From assembly GCF_029335315.1 (NCBI RefSeq), contig NZ_JARJLT010000400.1, forward strand, positions 1 to 38,047: 38,047 nucleotides of DNA. The letters run 5' to 3'. The notes beneath the pieces were generated by a model, which ran no database searches, was not told the DNA's origin, and worked only from the letters and a program-made list of their open reading frames with translations. Below are positions 11,021 to 21,516 of this stretch, piece after piece. Within the stretch, counting starts at the first letter, position 1. Each line of letters begins with the position of its first letter. A program made the position numbers and the translations under genes. Source of the stretch: Pseudomonas citronellolis. Lineage in GTDB: Bacteria; Pseudomonadota; Gammaproteobacteria; Pseudomonadales; Pseudomonadaceae.

Positions 11021-11047
11021 TAGCCCCTCTCCCTGAAGGGAGAGGGG
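11021..11047. repeat. Perfect 11-bp-stem hairpin downstream of lpdV
   Basis: CCCCTCTCCCT (11024-11034), loop GA, AGGGAGAGGGG (11037-11047) is a perfect inverted repeat 43 bases past the lpdV stop. No T-run follows on either strand, so it may stabilise or end the bkd transcript without being a classical terminator. The same kind of hairpin is common between Pseudomonas genes. Confidence 0.6.
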
Positions 11048-11089
11048 GCCGTTCGGAGTTTGCTGGGGGAGTGAAGTTATCCTGTGGAT

Positions 11090-12496
11090 TCAGATGTGCA
11101 ACGCGTGCCCCAGCGCGCGCAGGGCGGCTTCCTGGATGGCTTCGCCGAGGGTCGGGTGGGCGTGGATGGTGCCGGCGATGTCTTCCAGGCGCGCGCCCAT
11201 TTCGATGGACTGGACGAAGGCCGTCGACAGTTCCGAGACTGCCTTGCCCACCGCCTGCCAGCCGAGGATCACGTGGTTGTCGGCGCGCGCCACCACGCGG
11301 ACGAAGCCGTCGTGGGCTTCCAGGGTCATGGCGCGGCCGTTGGCGGCGAACGGGAAGTTCGCCATCACTACCTCGTGGCCGGCGGCTTTCGCCTGTTCCG
11401 GGTTCAAGCCGACCACCACCACTTCCGGGTCGGTGAAGCACACCGCCGGGATGGCCGTGGGGGCGAAGGCGCGGCGCTTGCCGGCGATCAGTTCGGCGAC
11501 CATCTCGCCCTGGGCCATGGCCCGGTGCGCCAGCATGGGTTCGCCAGCGAGGTCGCCGATGGCCCAGACGTCGCGCATCGAGGTGCGGCACTGCTCGTCG
11601 ACCTTCAGCGCGCGGCCGTCCATGTCCAGGTGCAGGCTTTCCAGGTTCCAGCCGTCGGTGTTGGGCTTGCGACCCACCGCCACCAGCACCTGGTCGGCCT
11701 CGATCACCCGTTGCGAGCCTTCGCCGTCACGCAGGCGCAGGCCCTTGCCGTCGGGCTCCAGGCCCATGACGCTGTGGCCCAGGTAGAGCTCCACGCCGAG
11801 CTTGCGCAGGGCGACGGCCACCGGCTTGGTCAGTTCCTCGTCGTAGCTCGGGAGGATGCGCGGCTGCGCTTCCACCACCGTGACCTCGACGCCCAGCTTG
11901 CGGTAGGCGGTGCCCAGTTCCAGGCCGATGTAGCCGCCGCCGACCACCACCAGACGCTTGGGCAGGGCCTTGGGCGCCAGGGCTTCGGTGGAGGAGATGA
12001 CCTTGCCGCCCAGCGGCAGGAAGGGCAGTTCCACCGAGCGCGAACCGGCCGCCAGCAGCAGGTGCTCGGCGTGCACGCGCTGGGTGCCGCCGTCGGCCAG
12101 GGCGACTTCGACGGTCTTGCCGTCGACGATCTGCGCCCAGCCGTGCAGCACGCCGACGCCGTGCTTCTTCAGCAGCGCGGCGACGCCTGTGGTCAGGCGG
12201 TCGACGATGCCGTCCTTCCATTCCACGGTGCGCTGGATGTCGATACTCGGCGCCTGCACGCTGATGCCCAGCGGCGACTTGCCGGCGAACTCGCGGGCCT
12301 TGAGGTATTCCTCGGCGGCGTGGATCAGCGCCTTGGAGGGGATGCAGCCGACGTTCAGGCAGGTGCCGCCGAGGGCCGCGCCTTCCACCAGAATGGTGCG
12401 GATGCCGAGTTGCCCGGCGCGGATCGCGGCGACGTAGCCGCCGGGGCCGCCGCCGACGATCAGCAGGGTGGTTTGCAGGGTCTGGTCGTGTTTCAC
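11090..12496 (-). CDS. lpdV: Dihydrolipoyl dehydrogenase of the branched-chain 2-oxoacid dehydrogenase complex (E3)
   Basis: A 468-residue flavoprotein that reoxidises the dihydrolipoyl arm of BkdB with NAD+. It has the FAD motif [20 protein letters not shown], the redox disulfide in [13 protein letters not shown], the NAD motif [20 protein letters not shown], the second FAD block DVWAIGDL and the C-terminal active-site His in [14 protein letters not shown] at 12496 has GGAG eight bases before it; another GTG at 12505 overlaps the bkdB stop (GTGA) and would add three residues. It is last in the bkdA1-bkdA2-bkdB-lpdV operon, so this is the dedicated E3 for valine, leucine and isoleucine breakdown. 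The open frame continues far upstream to 14878, but that is antiphase to bkdB and bkdA2. Confidence 0.95.
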   Translation of the reverse strand: MKHDQTLQTTLLIVGGGPGGYVAAIRAGQLGIRTILVEGAALGGTCLNVGCIPSKALIHAAEEYLKAREFAGKSPLGISVQAPSIDIQRTVEWKDGIVDRLTTGVAALLKKHGVGVLHGWAQIVDGKTVEVALADGGTQRVHAEHLLLAAGSRSVELPFLPLGGKVISSTEALAPKALPKRLVVVGGGYIGLELGTAYRKLGVEVTVVEAQPRILPSYDEELTKPVAVALRKLGVELYLGHSVMGLEPDGKGLRLRDGEGSQRVIEADQVLVAVGRKPNTDGWNLESLHLDMDGRALKVDEQCRTSMRDVWAIGDLAGEPMLAHRAMAQGEMVAELIAGKRRAFAPTAIPAVCFTDPEVVVVGLNPEQAKAAGHEVVMANFPFAANGRAMTLEAHDGFVRVVARADNHVILGWQAVGKAVSELSTAFVQSIEMGARLEDIAGTIHAHPTLGEAIQEAALRALGHALHI

Positions 12497-12501
12497 GGGC
12501 G

Positions 12502-13770
12502 TCACTCCAGGAACAGCGTGGCGGGGTGTTCGAGCAGGGCGCGGACGGCCTGGATGAAGGCCGCCGCGTCCATGCCGTCGACCACCCGGTGATCGAAGGA
12601 TGAGGACAGGTTCATCATCTTGCGCACGACGATCTGGCCGTTGACCACCATCGGCCGTTCGACCATGCGGTTGACCCCGACGATGGCCACTTCCGGGTGG
12701 TTGATCACCGGGGTGCTGACGATGCCGCCGAGGGCGCCGAGGCTGCTCAGGGTGATGGTCGAGCCGGACAGTTCCTCGCGGCTGGCCTTGCCATGGCGCG
12801 CGGCCTCGGCCAGGCGCGCCACTTCCGCGGCGTTGCCCCAGAGGTCGCGGGATTCGGCGTTGCGCAGCACCGGCACCATCAGGCCGTTGTCGCTCTGGGT
12901 GGCCACGCCCAGGTGCACCGCGCCGTAGCGGGTGACCACGTCGGCCTCGTCGTCGTAGCGTGCGTTGAGCTGCGGGAGCTCGCGCAGGGCCACGACCATG
13001 GCGCGGGCGATGAACGGCAGCAGGGTGAGCTTGCCGCGGCTGTTGGCATACTTGCCGTTGAGGTGCACGCGCAGCGCTTCGAGGTCGGTGACGTCGATTT
13101 CCTCGACGTAGCTGAAGTGCGGGATGCGCCGCTTGGCCTCGGCCATCTTCTGGGCGATCTTGCGGCGCAGGCCGATCACCGGGATCTGCTGCTCGTCGTG
13201 GCGCGCGGCGTAGCCGGAGGCGACCACGGCGCCGCCGTGGGTCAGGTACTGGTCGAGGTCGTCGTGGAGGATGCGCCCGGCCGGGCCGGAGCCCTGCACG
13301 AACTGTAGCTCGACGCCCAGGTCGCGGGCGCGCTGGCGCACCGCCGGGGAGGCCAGCGGCTTCTCGCCGGGGGCGCGGCGCGGGGCCGGCGCGGCGGCTT
13401 GCGGACGTGGCGCGGCGACGGCGGGCTTGCTCTCGACGCGCGGAGCCTCCTTCACCACTTGTGCCGGTTCGGGCTGGACCTGCGGCGCCTCGTGGGGCTT
13501 GGCCGCCGCTTCCCGGTGGTTGCCGGCGCCTTCCACTTCCAGGCGCACCAGTTCGCCGCCCACGGCCAGCACCTGGCCCGGTTCGCCGCCCAGGGCGAGG
13601 ATGCGCCCGGCCACCGGCGAGGGGATTTCCACGGTGGCCTTGTCGGTCATCACCTCGGCCAGCAGCTGGTCCTCGTGGACCTCGTCGCCGACCTTGATGT
13701 GCCATTCCACCAGTTCGACCTCGGCGATGCCTTCGCCGATGTCCGGCATCTTGATGACGTGAGTGCCCAT
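12502..13770 (-). CDS. bkdB: Branched-chain 2-oxoacid dehydrogenase E2, dihydrolipoyl transacylase
   Basis: A 422-residue E2 core subunit that transfers the branched acyl group from E1 to CoA. Domains in order are one lipoyl domain (about 1-80, lipoyl Lys in [12 protein letters not shown]), an Ala/Pro/Lys-rich linker, a peripheral subunit-binding domain (about 140-180, [19 protein letters not shown]) and the catalytic acyltransferase domain ending in [14 protein letters not shown] with the active His and Asp. The ATG directly follows the bkdA2 stop, and its GGAGGT ribosome site lies inside the end of bkdA2, so translation is coupled. GTGA overlap with lpdV follows. Confidence 0.95.
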   Translation of the reverse strand: MGTHVIKMPDIGEGIAEVELVEWHIKVGDEVHEDQLLAEVMTDKATVEIPSPVAGRILALGGEPGQVLAVGGELVRLEVEGAGNHREAAAKPHEAPQVQPEPAQVVKEAPRVESKPAVAAPRPQAAAPAPRRAPGEKPLASPAVRQRARDLGVELQFVQGSGPAGRILHDDLDQYLTHGGAVVASGYAARHDEQQIPVIGLRRKIAQKMAEAKRRIPHFSYVEEIDVTDLEALRVHLNGKYANSRGKLTLLPFIARAMVVALRELPQLNARYDDEADVVTRYGAVHLGVATQSDNGLMVPVLRNAESRDLWGNAAEVARLAEAARHGKASREELSGSTITLSSLGALGGIVSTPVINHPEVAIVGVNRMVERPMVVNGQIVVRKMMNLSSSFDHRVVDGMDAAAFIQAVRALLEHPATLFLE

Positions 13771-16152
<2,382 letters not shown>

Positions 16153-16186
16153 GGTGACTGTCCTCGTTCGTTGTTCTTGTGATTTC

Positions 16187-16192
16187 AGTATA
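16187..16192 (-). promoter_or_regulatory. Likely -10 of the bkd operon promoter
   Basis: On the minus strand TATACT at 16192-16187 lies about 135 bases before bkdA1. At the right distance upstream there is no good -35 (GCAAAA), consistent with dependence on an activator such as BkdR. The region 16160-16280 is markedly AT-rich against its surroundings, as seen at Lrp-family sites. Confidence 0.45.
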
Positions 16193-16221
16193 GGTGTGAC
16201 CGGCTGGTTTTTTGCTCCAAT

Positions 16222-16251
16222 TTGACTAGCCTGGAACAGAAGATTTAGTGT
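16222..16251 (+). promoter_or_regulatory. Possible bkdR promoter
   Basis: TTGACT (16222-16227) is a strong -35; 18 bases on, TAGTGT (16246-16251) is a mediocre -10. It points at bkdR about 40 bases further. The divergent bkd promoter lies 30 bases away, so both could be controlled from the same bound region. Confidence 0.4.
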
Positions 16252-16291
16252 TTTTGAACTACAAAAACCCTGATCCTTAGAAGTGAGCGCC

Positions 16292-16753
16292 ATGGCCGAC
16301 ATCGACCGCACCGACCTCAAGATCCTCCGCGCCCTGGCCGACGACGGCCGCCTCAGCTGGCGCGACCTGGCGCAGCGGATCGGCCTGTCGCTGACGCCGA
16401 CGCTGCGCCGGGTGCGGCGCCTGGAAGAGGAGCAGTACATCCAGGGCTATTTCGCCCGGCTCGACGAGGAACGCCTGTCCGGCGCCATGAGCGTGTTCGT
16501 CTCGGTGTCCCTGGAGAAACAGACCGGCGACTACCTGGCGCGGTTCGAGGAAAGCATCGTCCAGGCGCCGCAGGTGATGAGCTGTTTCCAGATGACCGGC
16601 GATGCCGACTACATGCTGCGCGTGGTGGTCAAGGACCTGGCCGCCTACCAGGCCTTCCTCACCAGCACCCTGACGCAGATTCCCGGGGTGGCCGGGATCA
16701 AGTCGGCGTTCGCCCTGAAGTCGGTGCTCAAGCGCCCGGCGCCGCCGATCTGA
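16292..16753 (+). CDS. bkdR: Lrp/AsnC-family regulator, probable BkdR
   Basis: A 153-residue Lrp/AsnC protein. The N-terminal helix-turn-helix (IDRTDLKILRALADDGRLSWRDLAQRIGLSLTPTLRRVRRLEEE) is followed by an effector-binding RAM domain (about 65-145, with VMSCFQMTGDADYMLRVVVKDLAAYQAFL). In Pseudomonas, BkdR activates the bkd operon in response to branched-chain amino acids and is encoded divergently from bkdA1, as here. The ATG at 16292 has AGAAG eight bases upstream; a GTG at 16283 would add three residues. Identity as BkdR rests on position and family; another Lrp paralogue cannot be excluded. Confidence 0.85.
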   Translation: MADIDRTDLKILRALADDGRLSWRDLAQRIGLSLTPTLRRVRRLEEEQYIQGYFARLDEERLSGAMSVFVSVSLEKQTGDYLARFEESIVQAPQVMSCFQMTGDADYMLRVVVKDLAAYQAFLTSTLTQIPGVAGIKSAFALKSVLKRPAPPI

Positions 16754-16762
16754 GGCGCCGGC

Positions 16763-17509
16763 TCAGGCCACGCGGCCGAGCTTGATGGTCAGCGGCCAGG
16801 CGATGGCCCGCTCCGGCGCGTCGCCCCAGGCCGCGCGCAGTTCGTCGTGCAGGGCCTGCACCGGGTCCTGGCCGGTGGCCTGGCGGTAGCTGGCCACCGC
16901 CGACCAGCTGTACAGGTAGTCGACCAGGCGCTGGAAGCTCCACTGTGCTTCCAGGGCGAAGGGCGGGGTGGCCACCCGCTCGAAGGGGAAGGGCAGGGTT
17001 TCGTAGCCGGTCTCCACATGCTTGCGCTCCGGCGCCCAGTAGGGCCCGACCACGTCGTGGTAGAGATGGCGGATCAGCGCGTCGAGGCGCTCGTCGATGT
17101 TCAGCAGGTTGTACGACACCACCGCCAGCAGCGCGCCGGGGCGCGAGACGCGGCGCACCTCGGCGTAGAAACGCTCGACGTCGAACCAGTGCAGGGCCTG
17201 GGCCACCAGGGTCAGGTCGACGCTGGCCGTTGCCAGGGAGGTGCTTTCCGCCGGTTCCAGGCGGTAGTCGATATTGGCCTCGCGCGGGGCCTGTTCCAGT
17301 TGTTTGGCGTTGATGTCGGTGGCCACCACGCGCTGGAAGTTGCGCGCCAGGTCGAGGCTGGCCTGGCCCGAGCCGCAGCCGCAGTCCCAGGCCTGCGCGG
17401 TGCCCGGCGCGGCCTGCGCCAGCCAGGCGAAGAACGCCGGGTCGTAGGTCGGGCGGCCGGCGCGGTAGGCGTCGGCCTGCTGGCTGAACAGGTGGCGGGT
17501 ATCGGACAT
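16763..17509 (-). CDS. Class I SAM-dependent methyltransferase
   Basis: A 248-residue cytosolic methyltransferase of the Methyltransf_11 / trans-aconitate methyltransferase-like group. Motif I is AWDCGCGSGQASLDLA (about residue 40), the acidic post-I residue is in VVATDINAKQLEQA, and the motif after it is LTLVAQALHWFDVERFYAEV. The substrate is unknown. The ATG at 17509 starts MSDTRHLFSQQADAYRAGRPTY, the standard family beginning. It converges on bkdR with only nine bases between the stops, leaving no room for a terminator of its own. Confidence 0.85.
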   Translation of the reverse strand: MSDTRHLFSQQADAYRAGRPTYDPAFFAWLAQAAPGTAQAWDCGCGSGQASLDLARNFQRVVATDINAKQLEQAPREANIDYRLEPAESTSLATASVDLTLVAQALHWFDVERFYAEVRRVSRPGALLAVVSYNLLNIDERLDALIRHLYHDVVGPYWAPERKHVETGYETLPFPFERVATPPFALEAQWSFQRLVDYLYSWSAVASYRQATGQDPVQALHDELRAAWGDAPERAIAWPLTIKLGRVA

Positions 17510-17566
17510 GACGCGGCTCCGTGGACAGCGAACGGGGCTCCATCTTGCCGCCGCCACGCCGCGCGC

Positions 17567-19030
17567 TCAAGCGTGGCGGCGCAGCCCCGCCAGCCATTGC
17601 AGCAGGCCACGGCGCGGCGCGCGGGCCGGCGCCTCGACCAGCAGCGCGGCGCTGGCCTGCTGGCGGAAGTCGAGCAGCCGGGCCATGGCCTCGGCGATTT
17701 CCTGGCGCGCCTCCAGGCAGGGTTGCAGGGCCTGGCCGTCGAGGCGGTACAGGCGCCCGTCGCTGAGCGCGGCGAAACGCACCTGCCAGCCGCCGTGGCC
17801 GAGCACCCCGGCCTCGCCGATGACTTCGCCGGGGCCCATGCGCCCAGCCTCGACGCTGCCGGACTCGCGCGGCAGGGTGACGCTGACCACCCCGGATTCG
17901 AGGATCAGCAGGTCGCTACTGACCTCGCCGACCTCCAGCAGCACCTCGCCGGCCTTGAACGCCTGCGGGCGCATGTGCTCGGCCAGGGCGTCCTTCTCGT
18001 CGTCGGCCAGCGCGGCGAACAGCGGCGACTCGCCGAGCAGGCCCCGCGCCCGCGACTGCAGGGCCCGCGCGGCCTGCACCTCGGGCACGCTGAGCAGGGC
18101 GATGCCGGCCGCCTGCAAGTGGCGGAAGGCCAGGTCGTGGAGCTGGTTGCGCACCTCGCGCTTTTCGGCCATGGCGGCGACGTAGCCGCTCATCTCGTAT
18201 TCCACGCCGTTGCCGCCGGCCTTGCGGATGCTCACGCTCGGCGGCGGGTTCGGCAGCAGCGCACGGCAGCCGCGCAGGGCGCGCTCCAGGGCCTCGATGA
18301 CCGGGCGCGGGCGCAGCAGCGGGCTGATTTCCAGCACCACGCTGACGCCGTAGAGGTTGGCCGGGCGGCTCAGGTTGAGCAGCTTGGCCTTGGCCGCCAG
18401 CGAGTTGGGGATCACCGCCAGGCTGCCCTGGGCGGTCTGCAGGTAGGTGGAGCGCCAGTCGATCTCCACCACCTTGCCTTCGGTGCCGTCGATGGCGATC
18501 CAGTCATCCAGCTGGTAGGGCTTGGTGGTGTTGAGGATGATCCCGGAGAACACGTCGCTGAGGGTGCTCTGCAAGGCCAGGCCGAGGACGATGGCGACCA
18601 CCCCGGAGGTGGCCAGCAGGCCCTTCACCGGCAGGTCGAGCACGTAGCCGGCGGTGGCGATGCTGGCGGCGAGGAAGATCAGCGCGCCTATCACTTCCTG
18701 CAGCAGCCGCCCGGCGTGGCCGACCCGCTGCAGCAGCAGCGCGCCGATCAGCACGGTGAGGCAGCGCGCGCCGAACAGCCACCACATGATCTGCAGGAAG
18801 GTCGCCACCAGGTGGCTGGGCAGGTCTTCCGGCCAGGGCGCCTTCTGCAGCGGGCTGATGCCGGCGTTGAACAGCAGCAGGCTGAACAGCAGGAAGAACC
18901 CCAGGCGCAGCGCCACCCGCCAGCCGTGCGGGCGCTCGGCCAGCAGCCGCCAGAGCGCCAGGTCGGCCAGCAGCAGGACGGGGGCGATGAACAGCGGGTG
19001 GGCGGCGAGCAGGGCGGGCATGGGGCGCAT
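17567..19030 (-). CDS. MscS-family mechanosensitive channel with C-terminal cyclic-nucleotide-binding-like domain
   Basis: A 487-residue inner-membrane protein. About four hydrophobic segments occupy residues 1-165. The MscS pore/hinge region follows (GVVAIVLGLALQSTLSDVFSGIILNTTKPYQLDDWI) and then the beta domain with VVEIDWRSTYLQTAQGSLAVIPNS. From about 340 to 460 lies a cyclic-nucleotide-binding-like domain (FKAGEVLLEVGEVSSDLLILESGVVSVTL and GPGEVIGEAGVLGHGG). The canonical Arg-Thr/Ser-Ala phosphate motif is not seen after GEAGVL (GGWQVRFAAL is there), so classical cAMP binding is doubtful. It may be a gated ion channel of the bCNG type. Starts at 19030 or 19021 are both possible. Confidence 0.85.
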   Translation of the reverse strand: MRPMPALLAAHPLFIAPVLLLADLALWRLLAERPHGWRVALRLGFFLLFSLLLFNAGISPLQKAPWPEDLPSHLVATFLQIMWWLFGARCLTVLIGALLLQRVGHAGRLLQEVIGALIFLAASIATAGYVLDLPVKGLLATSGVVAIVLGLALQSTLSDVFSGIILNTTKPYQLDDWIAIDGTEGKVVEIDWRSTYLQTAQGSLAVIPNSLAAKAKLLNLSRPANLYGVSVVLEISPLLRPRPVIEALERALRGCRALLPNPPPSVSIRKAGGNGVEYEMSGYVAAMAEKREVRNQLHDLAFRHLQAAGIALLSVPEVQAARALQSRARGLLGESPLFAALADDEKDALAEHMRPQAFKAGEVLLEVGEVSSDLLILESGVVSVTLPRESGSVEAGRMGPGEVIGEAGVLGHGGWQVRFAALSDGRLYRLDGQALQPCLEARQEIAEAMARLLDFRQQASAALLVEAPARAPRRGLLQWLAGLRRHA

Positions 19031-19075
19031 CCATGGAGAGGGGCCCTATGAAGATGGCACAGGTTGGCCGAGGTT

Positions 19076-20059
19076 TCAGCGCTGCATGCCGTCCACCAGG
19101 GCGCGCGCCCGGCGCTCGCCGTCGGCGTCGCCGTCGAGGTCGCTGCCGACCACGCTGAGCACCGCGTAGCCCTGGGTCAGCAGGTAGGCGTCGGCCTGGC
19201 GCTGGCGGGCGCTGGGCTCGGGCGGCGCGGCCAGGTTCACCCGCGCGTTGCCGTCGGCGCCGCGCTGCACGGCGAAGACGATCGGCGACCAGTCGCCGAC
19301 CGGCGCGTAGACCAGCCCGCGCACCTCGGCGGCCGGGCGCGCCGGGTAGTTCAGGTTGAGCCCCTGGCCGTTCGGCAGGCCGAGCAGGTTGAGCCCGCAG
19401 GCGGCCTGGTCCTGGCCGCCGGCGCAGCCTTGCCGGGCGGCGCGGCCGGCGGCCAGGGCGCGGTCCAGCACGCGCACGGCGAGGCGGGCGCTGTCGGCCT
19501 GGGCGGCGAGGGTGCGCTGCACGGCGGCCTTGGGTTCGCGCTGCATCAGCGGCAGGTCGATGGCGGTGGACACGGCCAGCGCCGGCACGCCCCGGCGCAT
19601 GGCCCAGAGCGCGGCGTTGAGGGTGCCGGAAAGCTGGATCAGCGGGCCGGTGTTGTCGCCGAAGTTGCTGCCGGAAACCACCAGGTCCGGTGGGTTGTCC
19701 TTGAGCAGCAGGTCGAGGCCGACGTTCATCGCGTCCACCGGGGTGCCGATGGCCATGTTCTTGCCGGCTGGCGTGGCGTAGCCGGCGGGGGAGCCGACGC
19801 AGTACTGGTGCTCGGCCAGTTGGGTGACGGCCAGGGCCTGGCCGGGGGCGACCACGCTGGCCGCGCCTATGCCGCTGTTGTCGGTGTCCGGGGCGACCAG
19901 GGTGACGGTGTGGCCGGCGGCGCTCAGCGCCTGGTAGACGGCGGCGATACCCGGCGCGCGGCAGCCGTCGTCGTTGCTCAGGAGGATGTTCAGGGCGCTG
20001 GCGTCGGCGGTCAGGATGATGCCGGCGGCGCCGATGGCGGCGCGCAGGAAGGCGTGCAT
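19076..20059 (-). CDS. Secreted SurE-family 5'/3'-nucleotidase-like phosphatase
   Basis: A 327-residue SurE-fold phosphatase. The metal-binding NDD appears in LNILLSNDDGCRAPGI, followed by HTVTLVAPDTDNSGIG and VVSGSNFGDNTGPLIQLSGTLNAAL, which carry the conserved Ser/Asn residues. Unlike cytosolic SurE (about 250 residues), it begins with a signal peptide (MHAFLRAAIGAAGIILTADASA) and has extra C-terminal sequence, so a periplasmic or extracellular phosphatase is likely. GAGGA lies eight bases before the ATG. It has no functional link to its neighbours that I can see; a terminator separates it from the DUF1329 gene. Confidence 0.85.
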   Translation of the reverse strand: MHAFLRAAIGAAGIILTADASALNILLSNDDGCRAPGIAAVYQALSAAGHTVTLVAPDTDNSGIGAASVVAPGQALAVTQLAEHQYCVGSPAGYATPAGKNMAIGTPVDAMNVGLDLLLKDNPPDLVVSGSNFGDNTGPLIQLSGTLNAALWAMRRGVPALAVSTAIDLPLMQREPKAAVQRTLAAQADSARLAVRVLDRALAAGRAARQGCAGGQDQAACGLNLLGLPNGQGLNLNYPARPAAEVRGLVYAPVGDWSPIVFAVQRGADGNARVNLAAPPEPSARQRQADAYLLTQGYAVLSVVGSDLDGDADGERRARALVDGMQR

Positions 20060-20083
20060 GCGGAGATTCCTCAGGAAAAGACC

Positions 20084-20111
20084 AAGCCCGCGCGGTCGCC
20101 CGCGCGGGCTT
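20084..20111 (-). terminator. Terminator after the DUF1302-DUF1329 operon
   Basis: AAGCCCGCGCG (20084-20094), loop GTCGCC, CGCGCGGGCTT (20101-20111) is an 11-bp perfect stem. On the minus strand it is followed by GGTCTTTTCC, a short T-rich tail. It lies 11 bases past the DUF1329 stop. Confidence 0.7.
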
Positions 20112-20121
20112 GTGGGGCGGC

Positions 20122-21495
20122 TTACTGGCCGAGCTTGCGCATGTTGGCGGCGCTGAAGTAGTCGTTGTCGTACTTGGCGGTGTTCAGTTGCGGCTGCTGT
20201 TGTTCGTTGGCCATGCGGTCGGCCAGGTAGGAACCGGCGATCAGGTCGTGGAACAGCGCCACCCGCGCCTGGTTCAGCTGCAGGTCGTAGGCGTAGGTGG
20301 TGGTCTGCATGTTAGTGCGCCACAGCTGGCCACGGTTGTCGTAGTTGTCGGCGAGGGCGGCGGACCAGCTGTCCTCGTCGAGGTACAGGGTGCGCTTGCC
20401 GTAGATGTGCCGCGCGCCGGGCTTCAGGGTCGCTTCCACTACCCACACGCGGTGCAGCTCGTAGCGCATGTAGTCCGGGTTGATGTGGTTGGGCGTGAGG
20501 ATCTGCGCGTACTTCAGGTTCGGGTCGTCGAGCTTGTAGTTGTTGTACGGGATGTAGATTTCCTTCTTGCCGACCAGCTTCCAGTCGTAGCGGTCCGGCG
20601 CGCCGTTGAACAGGCGGTCCTCGTCGATGGTGCGGAAGCCGCCGGCGCCGGTCGGGGTGTCGTAGCCGACGGTGGGCGCGCGACGCACCCGGCGCGTGCC
20701 GGGCAGGTACTGCCAGCTCTGGCGCGGGCTGGCCACCGGGTCGAAGAACTCGTTGCCGCCGATGATCTCGCCCTTGGAGCGCACCGGCTTGAGGGTGGTG
20801 ATCATGAAGTGGCTCATGATCTGCCCGTCATAGTCCTGCAGCGAGCCCTTGGGGTCGCACCAGGGCGCGAGGATCTGGTAGTGCACGGTCTGTAGCGCCT
20901 GGTTGCCGTTGGAGTAGATCACCGCCTGGTCGTAGACGGCTTCCTCGCTGTTGGCGCGGGCCTGCAGGGAGTGGTTCCACATCAGCTCGTAGCCGTTCTG
21001 CGGGATCGGGAAGGGCGAGGCGCCGAAGGCGTTGCGCACGGCGTTGCCGCCTTCCACCAGCTCGGCGCTGGTGGCGTTGGCCTTGATGTTGGCCTCGACC
21101 TTCTCGCTCATGCGGAAGTCGCGGTGCGACGGGTACACCGGCATGCGGAAGGTGGCCGGGTAGCGCTTGAACAGGGCGCGCTCGCCGTCGCTGAGGCGGT
21201 TGGCGTACTGCTCCATGTTCTGCGCGGTGATGACGAACAGCGGCTTCTCGTCGGCGTAGGGGTCGGCGTAGCGGCCGCCCGGCGTGTAGCTGACCTGCGG
21301 CGGCGCACCGCGCCACTTGCCGCTCCAGGCGGGGATGCTGCCGTCGGCGTTGGCGGCCTTCTCGGCGCCCATGGGGGTCAGGTCCTGGCCGAGGCGCGCG
21401 GCCTCTTCCGGGCCGACCTTGGCTTGCGCCTGGCCGCCCAGGCAGGCGAGCCCGGCGGTCAGCAACAGGGGTAGCAGGGGGTGTTTGCGGTTCAT
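20122..21495 (-). CDS. DUF1329 domain-containing exported protein
   Basis: A 457-residue exported protein with a signal peptide ending at GGQAQA (about residue 25), then KVGPEEAARLGQDLTPMGAEKAAN, the standard DUF1329 beginning. The family is thought to have a LolA-like fold and to work in the periplasm or at the outer membrane. It is nearly always encoded beside a DUF1302 protein, as here (21-base gap). The pair is often found near genes for breaking down steroids, fatty acids or other hydrophobic compounds, and uptake of such a substrate is inferred. Second gene of an operon driven from the shared promoter region at 23134-23376. Confidence 0.88.
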   Translation of the reverse strand: MNRKHPLLPLLLTAGLACLGGQAQAKVGPEEAARLGQDLTPMGAEKAANADGSIPAWSGKWRGAPPQVSYTPGGRYADPYADEKPLFVITAQNMEQYANRLSDGERALFKRYPATFRMPVYPSHRDFRMSEKVEANIKANATSAELVEGGNAVRNAFGASPFPIPQNGYELMWNHSLQARANSEEAVYDQAVIYSNGNQALQTVHYQILAPWCDPKGSLQDYDGQIMSHFMITTLKPVRSKGEIIGGNEFFDPVASPRQSWQYLPGTRRVRRAPTVGYDTPTGAGGFRTIDEDRLFNGAPDRYDWKLVGKKEIYIPYNNYKLDDPNLKYAQILTPNHINPDYMRYELHRVWVVEATLKPGARHIYGKRTLYLDEDSWSAALADNYDNRGQLWRTNMQTTTYAYDLQLNQARVALFHDLIAGSYLADRMANEQQQPQLNTAKYDNDYFSAANMRKLGQ

Positions 21496-21516
21496 GGTCT
21501 GGCTCCTCCGGCTGGG

